This document shows positions 35,066-43,499 of a stretch of 64,000 nucleotides of DNA, piece by piece. The translations under genes were made by a program, and so were the position numbers. The notes beneath the pieces were generated by a model that saw only the letters and a program-made list of their open reading frames with translations, was not told the DNA's origin and ran no database searches. Numbering within the stretch: the stretch's first letter is position 1; each line of letters opens with the position of its first letter. Origin of the DNA: SSF14 sp046331245 (GTDB lineage Bacteria > Actinomycetota > Acidimicrobiia > Acidimicrobiales > Microtrichaceae); assembly GCA_046331245.1 (NCBI GenBank), contig JAXLRH010000001.1, forward strand, positions 310,001 through 374,000, written 5' to 3'.

Positions 35066-36397
35066 TCAGCGATCGGCGGCCTGCGACGTCCGGAGGTGCT
35101 CGAGGAACCACTCCCGTGCCGACTCGGCGGCGAGGCGCAACGTCCCGGGCTCCTCGAACAGGTGTGTGGCGCCGGCGATCACCGTGAGCTGGCTCGGGCA
35201 GCGCAGGTGCTCCTGCGCCTCGCGGTTGAGGTCGAGCACGACGGTGTCCTCGGACCCGACGATCAGCAGCGTCGGCGCGGTCACCTCCGGCAACCGAGCG
35301 CCCGCGAGGTCGGGACGGCCGCCGCGCGACACCACGGCGGAGACCCCCTCGCCGAGCACGGCCGCGGCCACCAGCGCGGCGCCGGCCCCCGTGCTCGCCC
35401 CGAAGTACCCGATGGGCAGCGTCTCCATGTCGGGGTCGGCGGCGATCCAGCGCGTGGCGTCGATCAGTCGCCCCGCGAGCAGTCCCATGTCGAAGACGTT
35501 GGCCCGCGTGCGCTCCTCCTCGGGCGTGAGGAGGTCCATCAGCAGCGTCCCGATGCCCGCTTCGTGCAGGATGCCGGCCACCAGCCGGTTCCGCGGGCTG
35601 TGACGGCTGCTCCCGCTGCCGTGCGCGAAGAGCACGACGCCCCTCGGCCGCACCGGGAGCGTCAGGTGTCCACCGAGCCGCACCGGGCCGATCGGCACGA
35701 TGATCTCGGCGTCGCGGCCCCGGGCCGGTTCGATCCCGCCACCGGACACGAGGTGCGGCGGTCGGGGCCCGCCGCCGGCGAGGCACGCGACGACCTCCTC
35801 GTCGGACGTCTGCTCGAAGTGCACGTAGAACTGGCCGACCGACTGGAACGACGACGGCGTCTCGACGGCGACGCACTCGTCGGCGTCGCCGTCGATGCGC
35901 TCCTCCCATCCCAGCGGGGCGACGGGCGTCGCGAGGACGACGTGGGCGGCGCCGCGCATCCGGGCGGCGATGCACGCGGCGCGCGCGGTGGAGCCGGTCG
36001 CCACGCCGTCGTCCACGACGACGACGGTCCGGCCGGCCAGCGGCTGCGGCGGTCGGTCGCCCCGGTATCGCACGGCGCGTCGCCGCAGCTCGTGCAGCTC
36101 CCGCTCGGTCGTTGCTGTGACGTCGTCGTCGGAGATGCCGAGCCCTCGCACCAGGTGCCGGTCGACGAGCTCCACGCCGCCCTCGGCGATGGCGCCCATC
36201 GCCACCTCCGGCTGGAACGGCACGCCGAGCTTGCGCACCAGCAGCACGTCGAGGGGCGCGCCCAGCGAGCGGGCGACCTCGGCGGCCACGGGCACCCCGC
36301 CCCGCGGGAGTCCCAGCACGACCACCGACTGGGAGCGCAGGTGCTGCAGTGCTGCGCCGAGTCGCCGGCCGGCGTCGATCCGATCGTTGAACCTCAC
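35066..36397 (-). CDS. Phosphoribosyltransferase-dienelactone hydrolase fusion protein
   Basis: A 443-residue two-domain protein. Residues 1-215 are a type I phosphoribosyltransferase: FNDRIDAGRRLGAAL, LGLPRGGVPVAAEVA, LVRKLGVPFQPEVAMGAIAEGG and PRPP loop VVVVDDGVATGSTARAA. Residues 230-443 are an alpha/beta hydrolase with VVLFAHGSGSSRHS, nucleophile GYFGASTGAGAALVA, and a His in AGATHLFEEPG. The same architecture occurs in a mycobacterial DosR-regulon protein (Rv0571c). The start is GTG 36397, preceded by GGAGGAG; the GTG at 36457 lacks a ribosome binding site. Confidence 0.88.
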   Translation of the reverse strand: MRFNDRIDAGRRLGAALQHLRSQSVVVLGLPRGGVPVAAEVARSLGAPLDVLLVRKLGVPFQPEVAMGAIAEGGVELVDRHLVRGLGISDDDVTATTERELHELRRRAVRYRGDRPPQPLAGRTVVVVDDGVATGSTARAACIAARMRGAAHVVLATPVAPLGWEERIDGDADECVAVETPSSFQSVGQFYVHFEQTSDEEVVACLAGGGPRPPHLVSGGGIEPARGRDAEIIVPIGPVRLGGHLTLPVRPRGVVLFAHGSGSSRHSPRNRLVAGILHEAGIGTLLMDLLTPEEERTRANVFDMGLLAGRLIDATRWIAADPDMETLPIGYFGASTGAGAALVAAAVLGEGVSAVVSRGGRPDLAGARLPEVTAPTLLIVGSEDTVVLDLNREAQEHLRCPSQLTVIAGATHLFEEPGTLRLAAESAREWFLEHLRTSQAADR

Positions 36398-36465
36398 GCG
36401 CGCTCCTCCGTGGTCGTACCTCGCGGTCTCGCGTTCAGCGTCGTCCGGCGTCGCCACTCCCGGAA

Positions 36466-36478
36466 GGGCCGATGGTCA
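36466..36478 (-). promoter_or_regulatory. DosR-like box G between divergent genes
   Basis: On the minus strand CATGACC-ATC-GGCCCTT. The centre (36472) predicts a minus-strand transcript start near 36430 for the phosphoribosyltransferase-hydrolase gene. It lies 44 bases before ATG 36516 of the alcohol dehydrogenase gene, so it could serve both. Confidence 0.5.
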
Positions 36479-36515
36479 TGACCTGCGCGACGATGGCGTG
36501 ATGAGCGATGCCCGG

Positions 36516-37526
36516 ATGAACGCCTGGATCGTGGACCACCCGACGCCGATCGGTTCGGGGGCGCCGTCGCCCGTGCGGCGCGTCGAGCGGCCGGTGCCGG
36601 TTCCGGGCTCCGGTCAGGTGCGCGTGCGGGTCCGCTGCTGCGGGGTGTGCCGCACCGACCTCCACCTGGCGGAGGGCGACCTCACGCCGCGGCGCCACGG
36701 GGTCACGCCGGGCCACGAGGTGGTCGGCGTCGTCGAGGAGCTCGGCCCGGGCGCCCAGCGCTTCGAGGTCGGTCGACGCGTCGGCGTGCCGTGGCTCGCG
36801 TCCACGTGCGGCTCCTGCCGCTTCTGCCTGGCGGGCGCCGAGAACCTCTGCCTCGCCCCGCGCTTCACCGGCTGGGACGTCGACGGTGGGTACGCCGACT
36901 GCGTTCTCGTCGACGAGCGGTTCGCGTACGTGATCCCCGACGTGTTCGACGACGCCACCGCGGCGCCGCTCCTGTGCGCCGGCATCATCGGCTACCGGGC
37001 GCTGAAGCGCAGCGGTGTCGGCCCGGGGGATCGGCTCGGCGTGTACGGGTTCGGCGGTTCAGCCCACCTCGCGGCGCAGGTCGCGATCGCGATGGGAGCG
37101 ACGGTCCACGTGATGACCCGCAGCGCGGCCGCGCGGGAGCTCGCGCTGGAGCTGGGTGCCGCGAGCGCTCAGGGGGCCGACGCGCCGCCACCCGAGCTGC
37201 TCGACGCGGCGGTGCTCTTCGCCCCCGTCGGCACCCTGGTGCCCCCGGCGCTGGAGGCGCTCGATCGCGGCGGCACGCTCGCGATCGCCGGCATCCACCT
37301 GAGTGACATCCCCGTGCTCGACTACCAGCGCCACCTGTTCAACGAGCGCACGCTCTGCAGCGTCACCGCCAACACGCGGGGTGACGGCGAGGAGTTCCTC
37401 GCGCTCGCCGCGGACATCGGCATCGACGTCGAGACCACCGCCTACCCCATGGGTGAGGCCGACCGGGCGCTGGCCGACCTCGCGGCCGATCGGCTGGTCG
37501 GCGCCGCGGTGCTGGTCAACGACTGA
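36516..37526 (+). CDS. Zinc-dependent alcohol dehydrogenase
   Basis: A 336-residue medium-chain dehydrogenase. The catalytic zinc site is CGVCRTDLHLAEGD with downstream PGHEVVG; the structural zinc site has four Cys in CGSCRFCLAGAENLC (about residues 90-105). The NAD loop is VYGFGGSAHLAAQVAIAMGA. It would interconvert alcohols and aldehydes with NAD(P). Homologues usually begin M-x-AW-VV, which supports ATG 36516; an in-frame ATG at 36501 adds five residues. The divergent box G suggests stress control. Confidence 0.9.
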   Translation: MNAWIVDHPTPIGSGAPSPVRRVERPVPVPGSGQVRVRVRCCGVCRTDLHLAEGDLTPRRHGVTPGHEVVGVVEELGPGAQRFEVGRRVGVPWLASTCGSCRFCLAGAENLCLAPRFTGWDVDGGYADCVLVDERFAYVIPDVFDDATAAPLLCAGIIGYRALKRSGVGPGDRLGVYGFGGSAHLAAQVAIAMGATVHVMTRSAAARELALELGAASAQGADAPPPELLDAAVLFAPVGTLVPPALEALDRGGTLAIAGIHLSDIPVLDYQRHLFNERTLCSVTANTRGDGEEFLALAADIGIDVETTAYPMGEADRALADLAADRLVGAAVLVND

Positions 37527-37529
37527 GGC

Positions 37530-38873
37530 TCACAGGCCGAAGGGGAACAGGTCCGCCTCGCCGGGCTCGGGCAAGGCCGGGAGCGCGTGCACCGCCGTCG
37601 TCTCGTCGATCCAGATGTACTCGTCGAACTGCTCGGGGAGCGACGAGAGGAAGTAGTGGCTCTGCCGCTCGGTCTCGGGGCGGTAGATCACCCCGATGGC
37701 CCGCTCGAGCATCGGCGTGGCGAGCTCCTCGCGGATCTCGGGTCTCCGGGGCTCGCGGAGGTGCAGCGCGAACGCCGGGACGGAGCTGTCGTGGCACAGG
37801 CGCTCGTAGCTCCCGGGGAGCGAGGGGCGCACCGACTTGATCTCCATCGGACCACCCCAGTCGGTCGCCGCGGCCACCGTCCCCTGGTGCGTGCCGAACC
37901 CGACGAGGAACGCGTCGTCGCCGAACGCCCGCCGGCACAGCATGCCGACGTTGTGCTCGCCCCGCGCTCCCATCTCCGTGGCCGACGCGTCACCGACGTG
38001 GGAGTTGTGCTCCCACACGACGACCTTCGCCCCCGGGCCGCGAGCGGCGCGGACCGTCTGGAGGGTCTCGAACATGTGCTGGTCGCGCAGGTTCCACGAC
38101 GCGGTCGAGCCGGCGTACATGACCCGGTAGTAGCGCTCGGCGTTGGCCACGACCACGGCGTTCTGCGCTGCGTCGAGGAAGTCGTCGCCGGCCTCGACGG
38201 CGTACTCGAGCCGCCGGCGGAGCAGGTCGGAGAGCGTCCGCGTCACCCCCTCCTCGCAGCCGGCGAACCGGCCGGTGACGACGGCCCGGCCGTAGGCGGC
38301 GGGGTCGTCGACCCACGGCGACAGGCAGGAGTAGCGGTGCCGGGCGACCGCCGCCGCCTCGGGGTCGACGTCCTCGAGGTAGGTGAGCACCTCGGCGCGT
38401 GAGGCGTAGAGGCTGTACAGGTCGAGACCGTGGAAGCTCACCCGTCGCCCGGCGTCGTCCTCCCCGAGGTTGTGGGCCCGGAGCCAGGCGACGAACGCAC
38501 CGACCTCGGCATTGCGCCACATCCACCGGGGGAACCGCTCGAACGGCTCGAACTGCCGGGCGGGCAGCGGTCGGCCCCGGACGAACCGGTCGATGCAGGC
38601 GGCGTCGGGCCAGTCCGCCTCGACCGCTACGGCGGTGAACCCCTTGTGCACGATCAGCTCCCGCGTGATGCGCTCGCGCATCCGGTAGAACTCCGAGGTG
38701 CCGTGGCTCGCCTCGCCGAGGAGCACCACGCTGCAGTCGCCGACCCGTTCCACGAGCGGCCCGAGGTCGGCGTCGTCGATCGACGAGAACGGCTCGGCGA
38801 CCTCGCGCAGCAGCTCGGCCGTCCCGTGGACGTGGGGGTGGGGCGGGTGCCGGTCGTCGCGTGAACGTCCCAT
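37530..38873 (-). CDS. Erythromycin esterase-family protein
   Basis: A 447-residue protein of the erythromycin esterase/succinoglycan biosynthesis family. Active-site segments are VLLGEASHGTSEFYRMRERI with the conserved His and Glu, AVEADWPDAACIDRFVRG, WLRAHNLGEDDAGRRVSFHGLD and KVVVWEHNSHVGDASATEMG. A related domain occurs fused to a phosphoribosyltransferase in a mycobacterial DosR-regulon protein (Rv2030c); here they are separate genes. ATG 38873 is chosen over 38891 because box F is exactly 42 bases upstream of it. The physiological substrate is not known. Confidence 0.88.
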   Translation of the reverse strand: MGRSRDDRHPPHPHVHGTAELLREVAEPFSSIDDADLGPLVERVGDCSVVLLGEASHGTSEFYRMRERITRELIVHKGFTAVAVEADWPDAACIDRFVRGRPLPARQFEPFERFPRWMWRNAEVGAFVAWLRAHNLGEDDAGRRVSFHGLDLYSLYASRAEVLTYLEDVDPEAAAVARHRYSCLSPWVDDPAAYGRAVVTGRFAGCEEGVTRTLSDLLRRRLEYAVEAGDDFLDAAQNAVVVANAERYYRVMYAGSTASWNLRDQHMFETLQTVRAARGPGAKVVVWEHNSHVGDASATEMGARGEHNVGMLCRRAFGDDAFLVGFGTHQGTVAAATDWGGPMEIKSVRPSLPGSYERLCHDSSVPAFALHLREPRRPEIREELATPMLERAIGVIYRPETERQSHYFLSSLPEQFDEYIWIDETTAVHALPALPEPGEADLFPFGL

Positions 38874-38908
38874 GTGGTCACTCAAGCGCATCCGACGCCG
38901 CGACGGAG

Positions 38909-38921
38909 GTGTCGAAGGTCC
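38909..38921 (-). promoter_or_regulatory. DosR-like box F upstream of the esterase gene
   Basis: On the minus strand CGGGACC-TTC-GACACC. The centre (38915) is exactly 42 bases before ATG 38873. The right half-site is weaker than usual. Confidence 0.6.
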
Positions 38922-38966
38922 CGAAACCGGCCCGGCATCGGGCGATGTCGGCCGATCGCCACATCG

Positions 38967-38979
38967 TGACCTTCGGCCC
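38967..38979 (+). promoter_or_regulatory. DosR-like box I upstream of the ftsH operon
   Basis: TGACCTTCGGCCC, an almost perfect match. The centre (38973) is exactly 42 bases before the ATG at 39015, which opens an 11-codon leader ORF, not ftsH itself. Confidence 0.65.
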
Positions 38980-39014
38980 TCCCGCTCGCCCCCGGCAGCT
39001 GGTCCGATGATGGG

Positions 39015-39050
39015 ATGCGTTCGTCGTCCACTCGCCGGTCCGCGCCGTGA
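39015..39050 (+). CDS. 11-codon leader ORF overlapping ftsH
   Basis: ATG at 39015 opens MRSSSTRRSAP and stops at TGA 39048-39050, which overlaps the ftsH GTG (GTGA). TCCGAT lies six bases before it and box I is centred 42 bases before it, exactly as for the leaderless genes nearby. I infer that the transcript begins at this ATG and that ftsH, which has no clear ribosome binding site, is translated by coupling from this leader. Confidence 0.5.
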   Translation: MRSSSTRRSAP

Positions 39051-40957
39051 CGCCCCCGGGCGGGGGCCCGCCGACGACGCCGTTCGCCGCGCCGCCCCGT
39101 CGCTGGCGGGTGCTCTTCTACGTCGTGCTCGCGCTTCTGACGATCGGCATGCTCGTGGTGTGGCGTGGTGGTGTCGCCACGGCCGGCAGCAGCGGCACGG
39201 TCGACTACGCGACGTTCCTCGGCCGGGTGACGCACGGCAAGGTGAGCTCGGTCACGTTGCACGTGGGATCCGGCGAGATCGAGGGTGAGGACTCGAACGG
39301 CAAGGCGTTCACCGCGCAGGGCCCGCCCGGCGGCCTGCCCGACGCCGATCTCGCGCTCCTCGCGCGTCATCACGTCTCGCGCATCTACGCCGCGGAGCCG
39401 TCGAACGCGCTCTCGACGATCCTCGTGTCGGTGCTGCCGGTGCTCCTCATCGTCGGAGCGATCCTGTGGATGTCCCGGCGAGCGGGGCGCCAGCTCGGCG
39501 GCCTCGCCTCGTTCGGGCGGAGCAAGGCACGCCTCGACCACTCGAAACAGCCCACCACCACGTTCGCCGACGTCGCCGGCTACGAGGCGGTGAAGGCGGA
39601 GATCAGCGAGGTTGTCGACTTCCTGCGCGAGCCGTCGCGGTTCCAGGCGATGGGCGCCCGTATCCCGAAGGGCATTCTCCTGGTCGGGCCACCGGGCACC
39701 GGCAAGACGCTGTTCGCCCGGGCGGTCGCCGGCGAGGCGGGAGTGCCGTTCCTGTCGATCACCGCGTCGGAGTTCCTGGAGATGTTCGTGGGCGTGGGAG
39801 CCGCACGGGTGCGCGACCTCTTCGAGACTGCTCGCAAGGAGCGACCGTGCATCGTGTTCGTCGACGAGATCGACGCCATCGGTCGCAAGCGCGGCGCCGG
39901 CCTCGGCGGCGGGCAGGACGAGCGGGAGCAGACCCTCAACCAGCTGCTCGCGGAGATGGACGGCTTCACCGTCACCGAGGGCATCGTGATGCTGGCGGCC
40001 ACCAACCGCCCCGACATCCTCGACCCCGCGCTGCTCCGCGCCGGTCGCTTCGACCGTCAGGTGGTGATCCCGCTGCCGACGCAGCAGGAGCGCGTCGAGA
40101 TCCTGAAGGTCCACGCCGCCGGCAAGCAGATGGCGCCGGAGGTCGACTTCGAGCTCATCGCGAGGGGCACCCCCGGCATGAGTGGCGCCGACCTCGCCAA
40201 CCTGGTCAACGAGGCGGCGCTCAACGCCGTGCGGCGCGGTGGTTACGCCATCGGGCCGGACGACTTCGACGCCGCCCGCGACCGTCTGTTGATGGGCCTG
40301 CGTCGCTCGTCGCTCGTGGTGAGCGACGAGGAGAAGCGACTGCTCGCTCATCACGAGGCGGGCCACGCCGTGCTGGCCGAGCTGCTCGATCACGCCGACC
40401 CGGTGCACAAGGTGACGATCCTGCCGACCGGCGTCGCGCTCGGCGCGACGCAGCAGATGCCCGACCGCGAGTCGCTGCTGCTCCTCCGGCCGGAGCTGGA
40501 CGACGCCATCGCCGTGCAGCTCGGCGGCCGGGCGGCCGAGGAGCTGGTGTTCGGCGTCGCGTCGACGGGCGCCCACGACGACCTCATCGGAGCGACGCAG
40601 CTCGCCCGCCGGATGGTCACCGAGTGGGGCATGTCGGAGCGGCTCGGTCACCTGGCCTGGGGGTCGAGCTCGGCCGTGTTCCTGGGTGAGGACCTCATCC
40701 AGACGCGTGACTTCTCCGACGAGACCGCTCGCGTCATCGACGAGGAGACCGAGCGCATCCTCGAGGACCAGGCCGCTCGGGCGCGTGAGCTGCTCGAGCG
40801 CCATCGCGGCGCGCTCGAGGCGGTCGCCGCGGCCTTGCTCGCGCACGAGACCCTGTCGGGGGACGAGGTGGACGCGGTCATCCGCGGCGTGGAGTTGCCG
40901 AGCGTGCCGTCGGTCGCGTCGGCGTCGGTCACCGCGCTCGACGGTCGGCGACGATGA
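39047..40957 (+). CDS. ftsH: ATP-dependent zinc metalloprotease FtsH
   Basis: A 636-residue membrane protease. Two N-terminal helices (about 20-39 and 121-142) flank a small extracytoplasmic domain. The AAA module has Walker A GPPGTGKT at 214-221, Walker B IVFVDEIDAIGRK and an SRH with ATNRPDILDPALLRAGRFDR. The zinc protease motif HEAGH is near residue 435. The N-terminus is Pro/Gly-rich and the C-terminus short. It degrades membrane and unstable cytosolic proteins. This copy sits under a stress box in an operon with an ATPase and a metallo-hydrolase, so it is probably a specialised second FtsH (inference). Confidence 0.92.
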   Translation: MTPPGGGPPTTPFAAPPRRWRVLFYVVLALLTIGMLVVWRGGVATAGSSGTVDYATFLGRVTHGKVSSVTLHVGSGEIEGEDSNGKAFTAQGPPGGLPDADLALLARHHVSRIYAAEPSNALSTILVSVLPVLLIVGAILWMSRRAGRQLGGLASFGRSKARLDHSKQPTTTFADVAGYEAVKAEISEVVDFLREPSRFQAMGARIPKGILLVGPPGTGKTLFARAVAGEAGVPFLSITASEFLEMFVGVGAARVRDLFETARKERPCIVFVDEIDAIGRKRGAGLGGGQDEREQTLNQLLAEMDGFTVTEGIVMLAATNRPDILDPALLRAGRFDRQVVIPLPTQQERVEILKVHAAGKQMAPEVDFELIARGTPGMSGADLANLVNEAALNAVRRGGYAIGPDDFDAARDRLLMGLRRSSLVVSDEEKRLLAHHEAGHAVLAELLDHADPVHKVTILPTGVALGATQQMPDRESLLLLRPELDDAIAVQLGGRAAEELVFGVASTGAHDDLIGATQLARRMVTEWGMSERLGHLAWGSSSAVFLGEDLIQTRDFSDETARVIDEETERILEDQAARARELLERHRGALEAVAAALLAHETLSGDEVDAVIRGVELPSVPSVASASVTALDGRRR

Positions 40958-41550
40958 GCGCCTCGCCACGAATCGTGCTCACCGGCGGCCCCGGTGGCGG
41001 CAAGACGACGGCGGCCGATCTGTTCCGCCGCGAGATCGGCGAGCGCGTCGTGGTCGTGCCCGAGTCGGCGACGACCCTGTTCGCCGGCGGCTTCCCGCGG
41101 GTGCCGCAGGCCGCAGCGCTGCGGTCGGTGCAGCGCGCCATCTTCTCGGTGCAGCGCAGCGCGGAGGACGTGCAGTCCGAGTTGTACCCGGACCGGGTGT
41201 TGCTGTGCGATCGCGGCACCGTCGACGGCGCGGCCTACTGGCCGGACGGCCCGGACGACTTCTTCCGGGCGATGGGCACGACGCGCGCCGGCGAGCTCGC
41301 CCGCTACGACGCCGTGCTGTTCTTCGAGACGGCAGCGGTCGGCGGGCTCTCGTTCGAGGGCGGCAACCGGTACCGCACCGAGTCCAATGCCGAGGCGCTC
41401 GAGGTGGACGCGCGCCTGCGCGCGATCTGGGCCGACCACGCCAACTTCTTCCTGATCCCCCACGCGGACTCGTTCCTCGCGAAGATCACCGCCGGGCTCA
41501 CCGTGCTGGAGGGCCTGGTGAGGGATCGCCTCGACGAGGAGTCGCCATGA
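40954..41550 (+). CDS. AAA-type P-loop ATP/GTP-binding protein
   Basis: A 198-residue P-loop protein. Walker A TGGPGGGKTTAADLF is at residue 9 and a Walker B-like strand VLLCDRGTVDGAAYWP at about 82, with VLFFETAAVGG and YRTESNAEALEVD after it. It fits the AAA_28/NadR-kinase-like group, which are nucleoside or nucleotide kinase-like proteins. The substrate is unknown. Both ends overlap neighbours by ATGA (ftsH stop and the next start), so the three are tightly coupled. Confidence 0.82.
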   Translation: MSASPRIVLTGGPGGGKTTAADLFRREIGERVVVVPESATTLFAGGFPRVPQAAALRSVQRAIFSVQRSAEDVQSELYPDRVLLCDRGTVDGAAYWPDGPDDFFRAMGTTRAGELARYDAVLFFETAAVGGLSFEGGNRYRTESNAEALEVDARLRAIWADHANFFLIPHADSFLAKITAGLTVLEGLVRDRLDEESP

Positions 41551-43487
41551 CCGCCGCATCCGCTTCGACCGGCTCGACGGCCGCTCCGTCGGTCCACCCC
41601 GACGTTCCGCTCCTGACGTTCCTCGGAGCGGCGGGCACCGTGACCGGCAGCCGGTTCCTCCTCGAGACGCGCCGGGCACGTGTACTGATCGACTGCGGGC
41701 TCTTCCAGGGCCTCAAGGCGCTCCGCCTCCGCAACTGGGACCGCTTCCCCGTCGACGTCGCCGGCATCGACGCCGTGGTGATCTCCCACGCCCACATCGA
41801 CCACGTCGGCTATCTGCCGGTGCTCACGAGCGCGGGCTTCGCTGGCCCGGTGCACACCACGGCCGGCACCCGCGAGCTGGCCGGCATCGTGCTGCCCGAC
41901 TCCGGCCACCTCCAGGAGGAGGAGGCGTCGTACGCGAACCGCCGGGGCTTCTCGAAGCACCATCCCGCGCTGCCGCTGTACACCGAGGAGGACGCTCGCA
42001 CCGCCCTCCGGCAGTTCCGGTCGCACGACTACGGCGCCGAGTTCGAGGCGGCGCCCGGCGTGTTCGTCACGTTCAAGCCGGCCGGGCACATCCTGGGGTC
42101 GTCCACCGTCACGGTCCGCCTCGCCGACGACGACGACCGCACCGTGGTCTTCAGCGGCGACCTCGGTCGTCCTCACCACCCGGTCCTGAAGCCGCCCGCA
42201 CCGATCGGGGCCGCCGACATCGTCGTGATGGAGTCGACCTACGGCAACCGCCTCCACGACGACGCCGACGCGATCGAGCGGTTCGCCGACGCGATCGTCC
42301 GCACCATCGCTCGGGGCGGCATGGTGCTCATCCCGGCGTTCGCGGTCGACCGCACGGAGGTGATCCTGCACCACCTCCGCCGGCTGGTGCTGGCCGGGAA
42401 GATCCCGGCCGTGCCGGTCTACGTGGACTCGCCGATGGCCATCTCGGCGCTCACCGCCTATCGCGACGCGATCGAGCGCGGCGACCCCGAGATCCAGGAC
42501 GGGTTCGGCGCGGACGGCGACCCGTTCGACACCGGTCAGGTCACGGAGGTGCGCGAGGCGCAGGAGTCCATGGCGCTCGCGAACCTCTACACGCCGTCGA
42601 TCATCGTGTCGGCGGCCGGCATGGCGTCGGGCGGCCGCGTGCTCCACCATCTCGCCCGGCTGCTGCCCGACCACCGCAACTCGGTGCTCCTGGTCGGGTA
42701 CCAGGCGCAGGGCACCCGGGGTCGGCTGCTCGCCGACGGGGCAGAGTCGGTGAAGTTGCTCGGCCGTCACGTGCGGGTGCGCGCCGACATCGTCGACCTC
42801 GGCGCGTTCTCCATCCACGCCGACCAGCACGAGCTCGTGGCGTGGTTGGGCACCGCTGACCGGGTGCCCGACGCGGTGTACCTCGTCCACGGCGAACCCG
42901 AGTCCGCTGCAGCGCTGGCCACGGTGATCAACGAGCGCGACGACTGGCTCGCCGTGGTCGCCCGCGACGGCGAGCAGGTGCGGCTCGACGCGGCGGCGCC
43001 TCCGCCGGAGCCGAACCGACCCCTCCCGCCACCGCGCGAGGAGCGGGCCACTCCTGCAGCTCGACCCGCGCCTGTCGCTCCGCCCGTCGAGCCCATCCGC
43101 CTCGCGGTCGTGGGTCAGCAGCTGCGCGGCGAGCCGCGCCACGACCAGCTCACCGACCTCGACGCCGAGCTCGTCGGCCTCGCCCACACGGCCGACTGCT
43201 ACCGCCTGTACGCGCTCGCTGCCGACCCGCCGGCCCCCGGCCTGGCGCGCGTCGCCGACGGCTCGGGCGCGTCGATCGAGGTCGAGGTGTACGCGCTCGC
43301 GCCGGCGGCGTTCGCCCGCTTCGTCGCCGGCGTGGCCTCGCCCCAGGGCGTCGGCCGGATCCTCCTCGACGACGGCTCGGAGGTGCCCGGGGTGCTCTGC
43401 GAGCCGTACGCCCTGGACGGCGCCACCGACATCAGCGAGTTCGGCGCGTGGCGCGCCTATCGCCACTCGCTGCCGCCGGCGGACTGA
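41547..43487 (+). CDS. Beta-CASP metallo-beta-lactamase nuclease fused to an allophanate hydrolase-type C-terminal domain
   Basis: A 646-residue fusion. Residues 20-470 are an RNA-processing-type MBL/beta-CASP protein: GTVTGSRFLLE, zinc motif SHAHIDHVG near 80, VFSGDLGRP, MESTYGNRLH, VLIPAFAVDRTEVILHHLR, IIVSAAGMASGGR and FSIHADQHEL. After a Pro-rich linker (about 490-520), residues 525-646 resemble the C-terminal domain of allophanate hydrolases, with VGRILLDDGSEVPGVLCEPYAL and DISEFGAWRAYR. The first part should cleave RNA; the second probably binds a small ligand. Coupled to the upstream gene. Confidence 0.85.
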   Translation: MTAASASTGSTAAPSVHPDVPLLTFLGAAGTVTGSRFLLETRRARVLIDCGLFQGLKALRLRNWDRFPVDVAGIDAVVISHAHIDHVGYLPVLTSAGFAGPVHTTAGTRELAGIVLPDSGHLQEEEASYANRRGFSKHHPALPLYTEEDARTALRQFRSHDYGAEFEAAPGVFVTFKPAGHILGSSTVTVRLADDDDRTVVFSGDLGRPHHPVLKPPAPIGAADIVVMESTYGNRLHDDADAIERFADAIVRTIARGGMVLIPAFAVDRTEVILHHLRRLVLAGKIPAVPVYVDSPMAISALTAYRDAIERGDPEIQDGFGADGDPFDTGQVTEVREAQESMALANLYTPSIIVSAAGMASGGRVLHHLARLLPDHRNSVLLVGYQAQGTRGRLLADGAESVKLLGRHVRVRADIVDLGAFSIHADQHELVAWLGTADRVPDAVYLVHGEPESAAALATVINERDDWLAVVARDGEQVRLDAAAPPPEPNRPLPPPREERATPAARPAPVAPPVEPIRLAVVGQQLRGEPRHDQLTDLDAELVGLAHTADCYRLYALAADPPAPGLARVADGSGASIEVEVYALAPAAFARFVAGVASPQGVGRILLDDGSEVPGVLCEPYALDGATDISEFGAWRAYRHSLPPAD

Positions 43488-43499
43488 CCGCTCGCGGGG

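Noticed and set aside
37534..37550. AGGCCGAAGGGGA after the alcohol dehydrogenase gene
   Set aside because: It encodes the last residues (LFPFGL) of the erythromycin esterase and has a poor right half.
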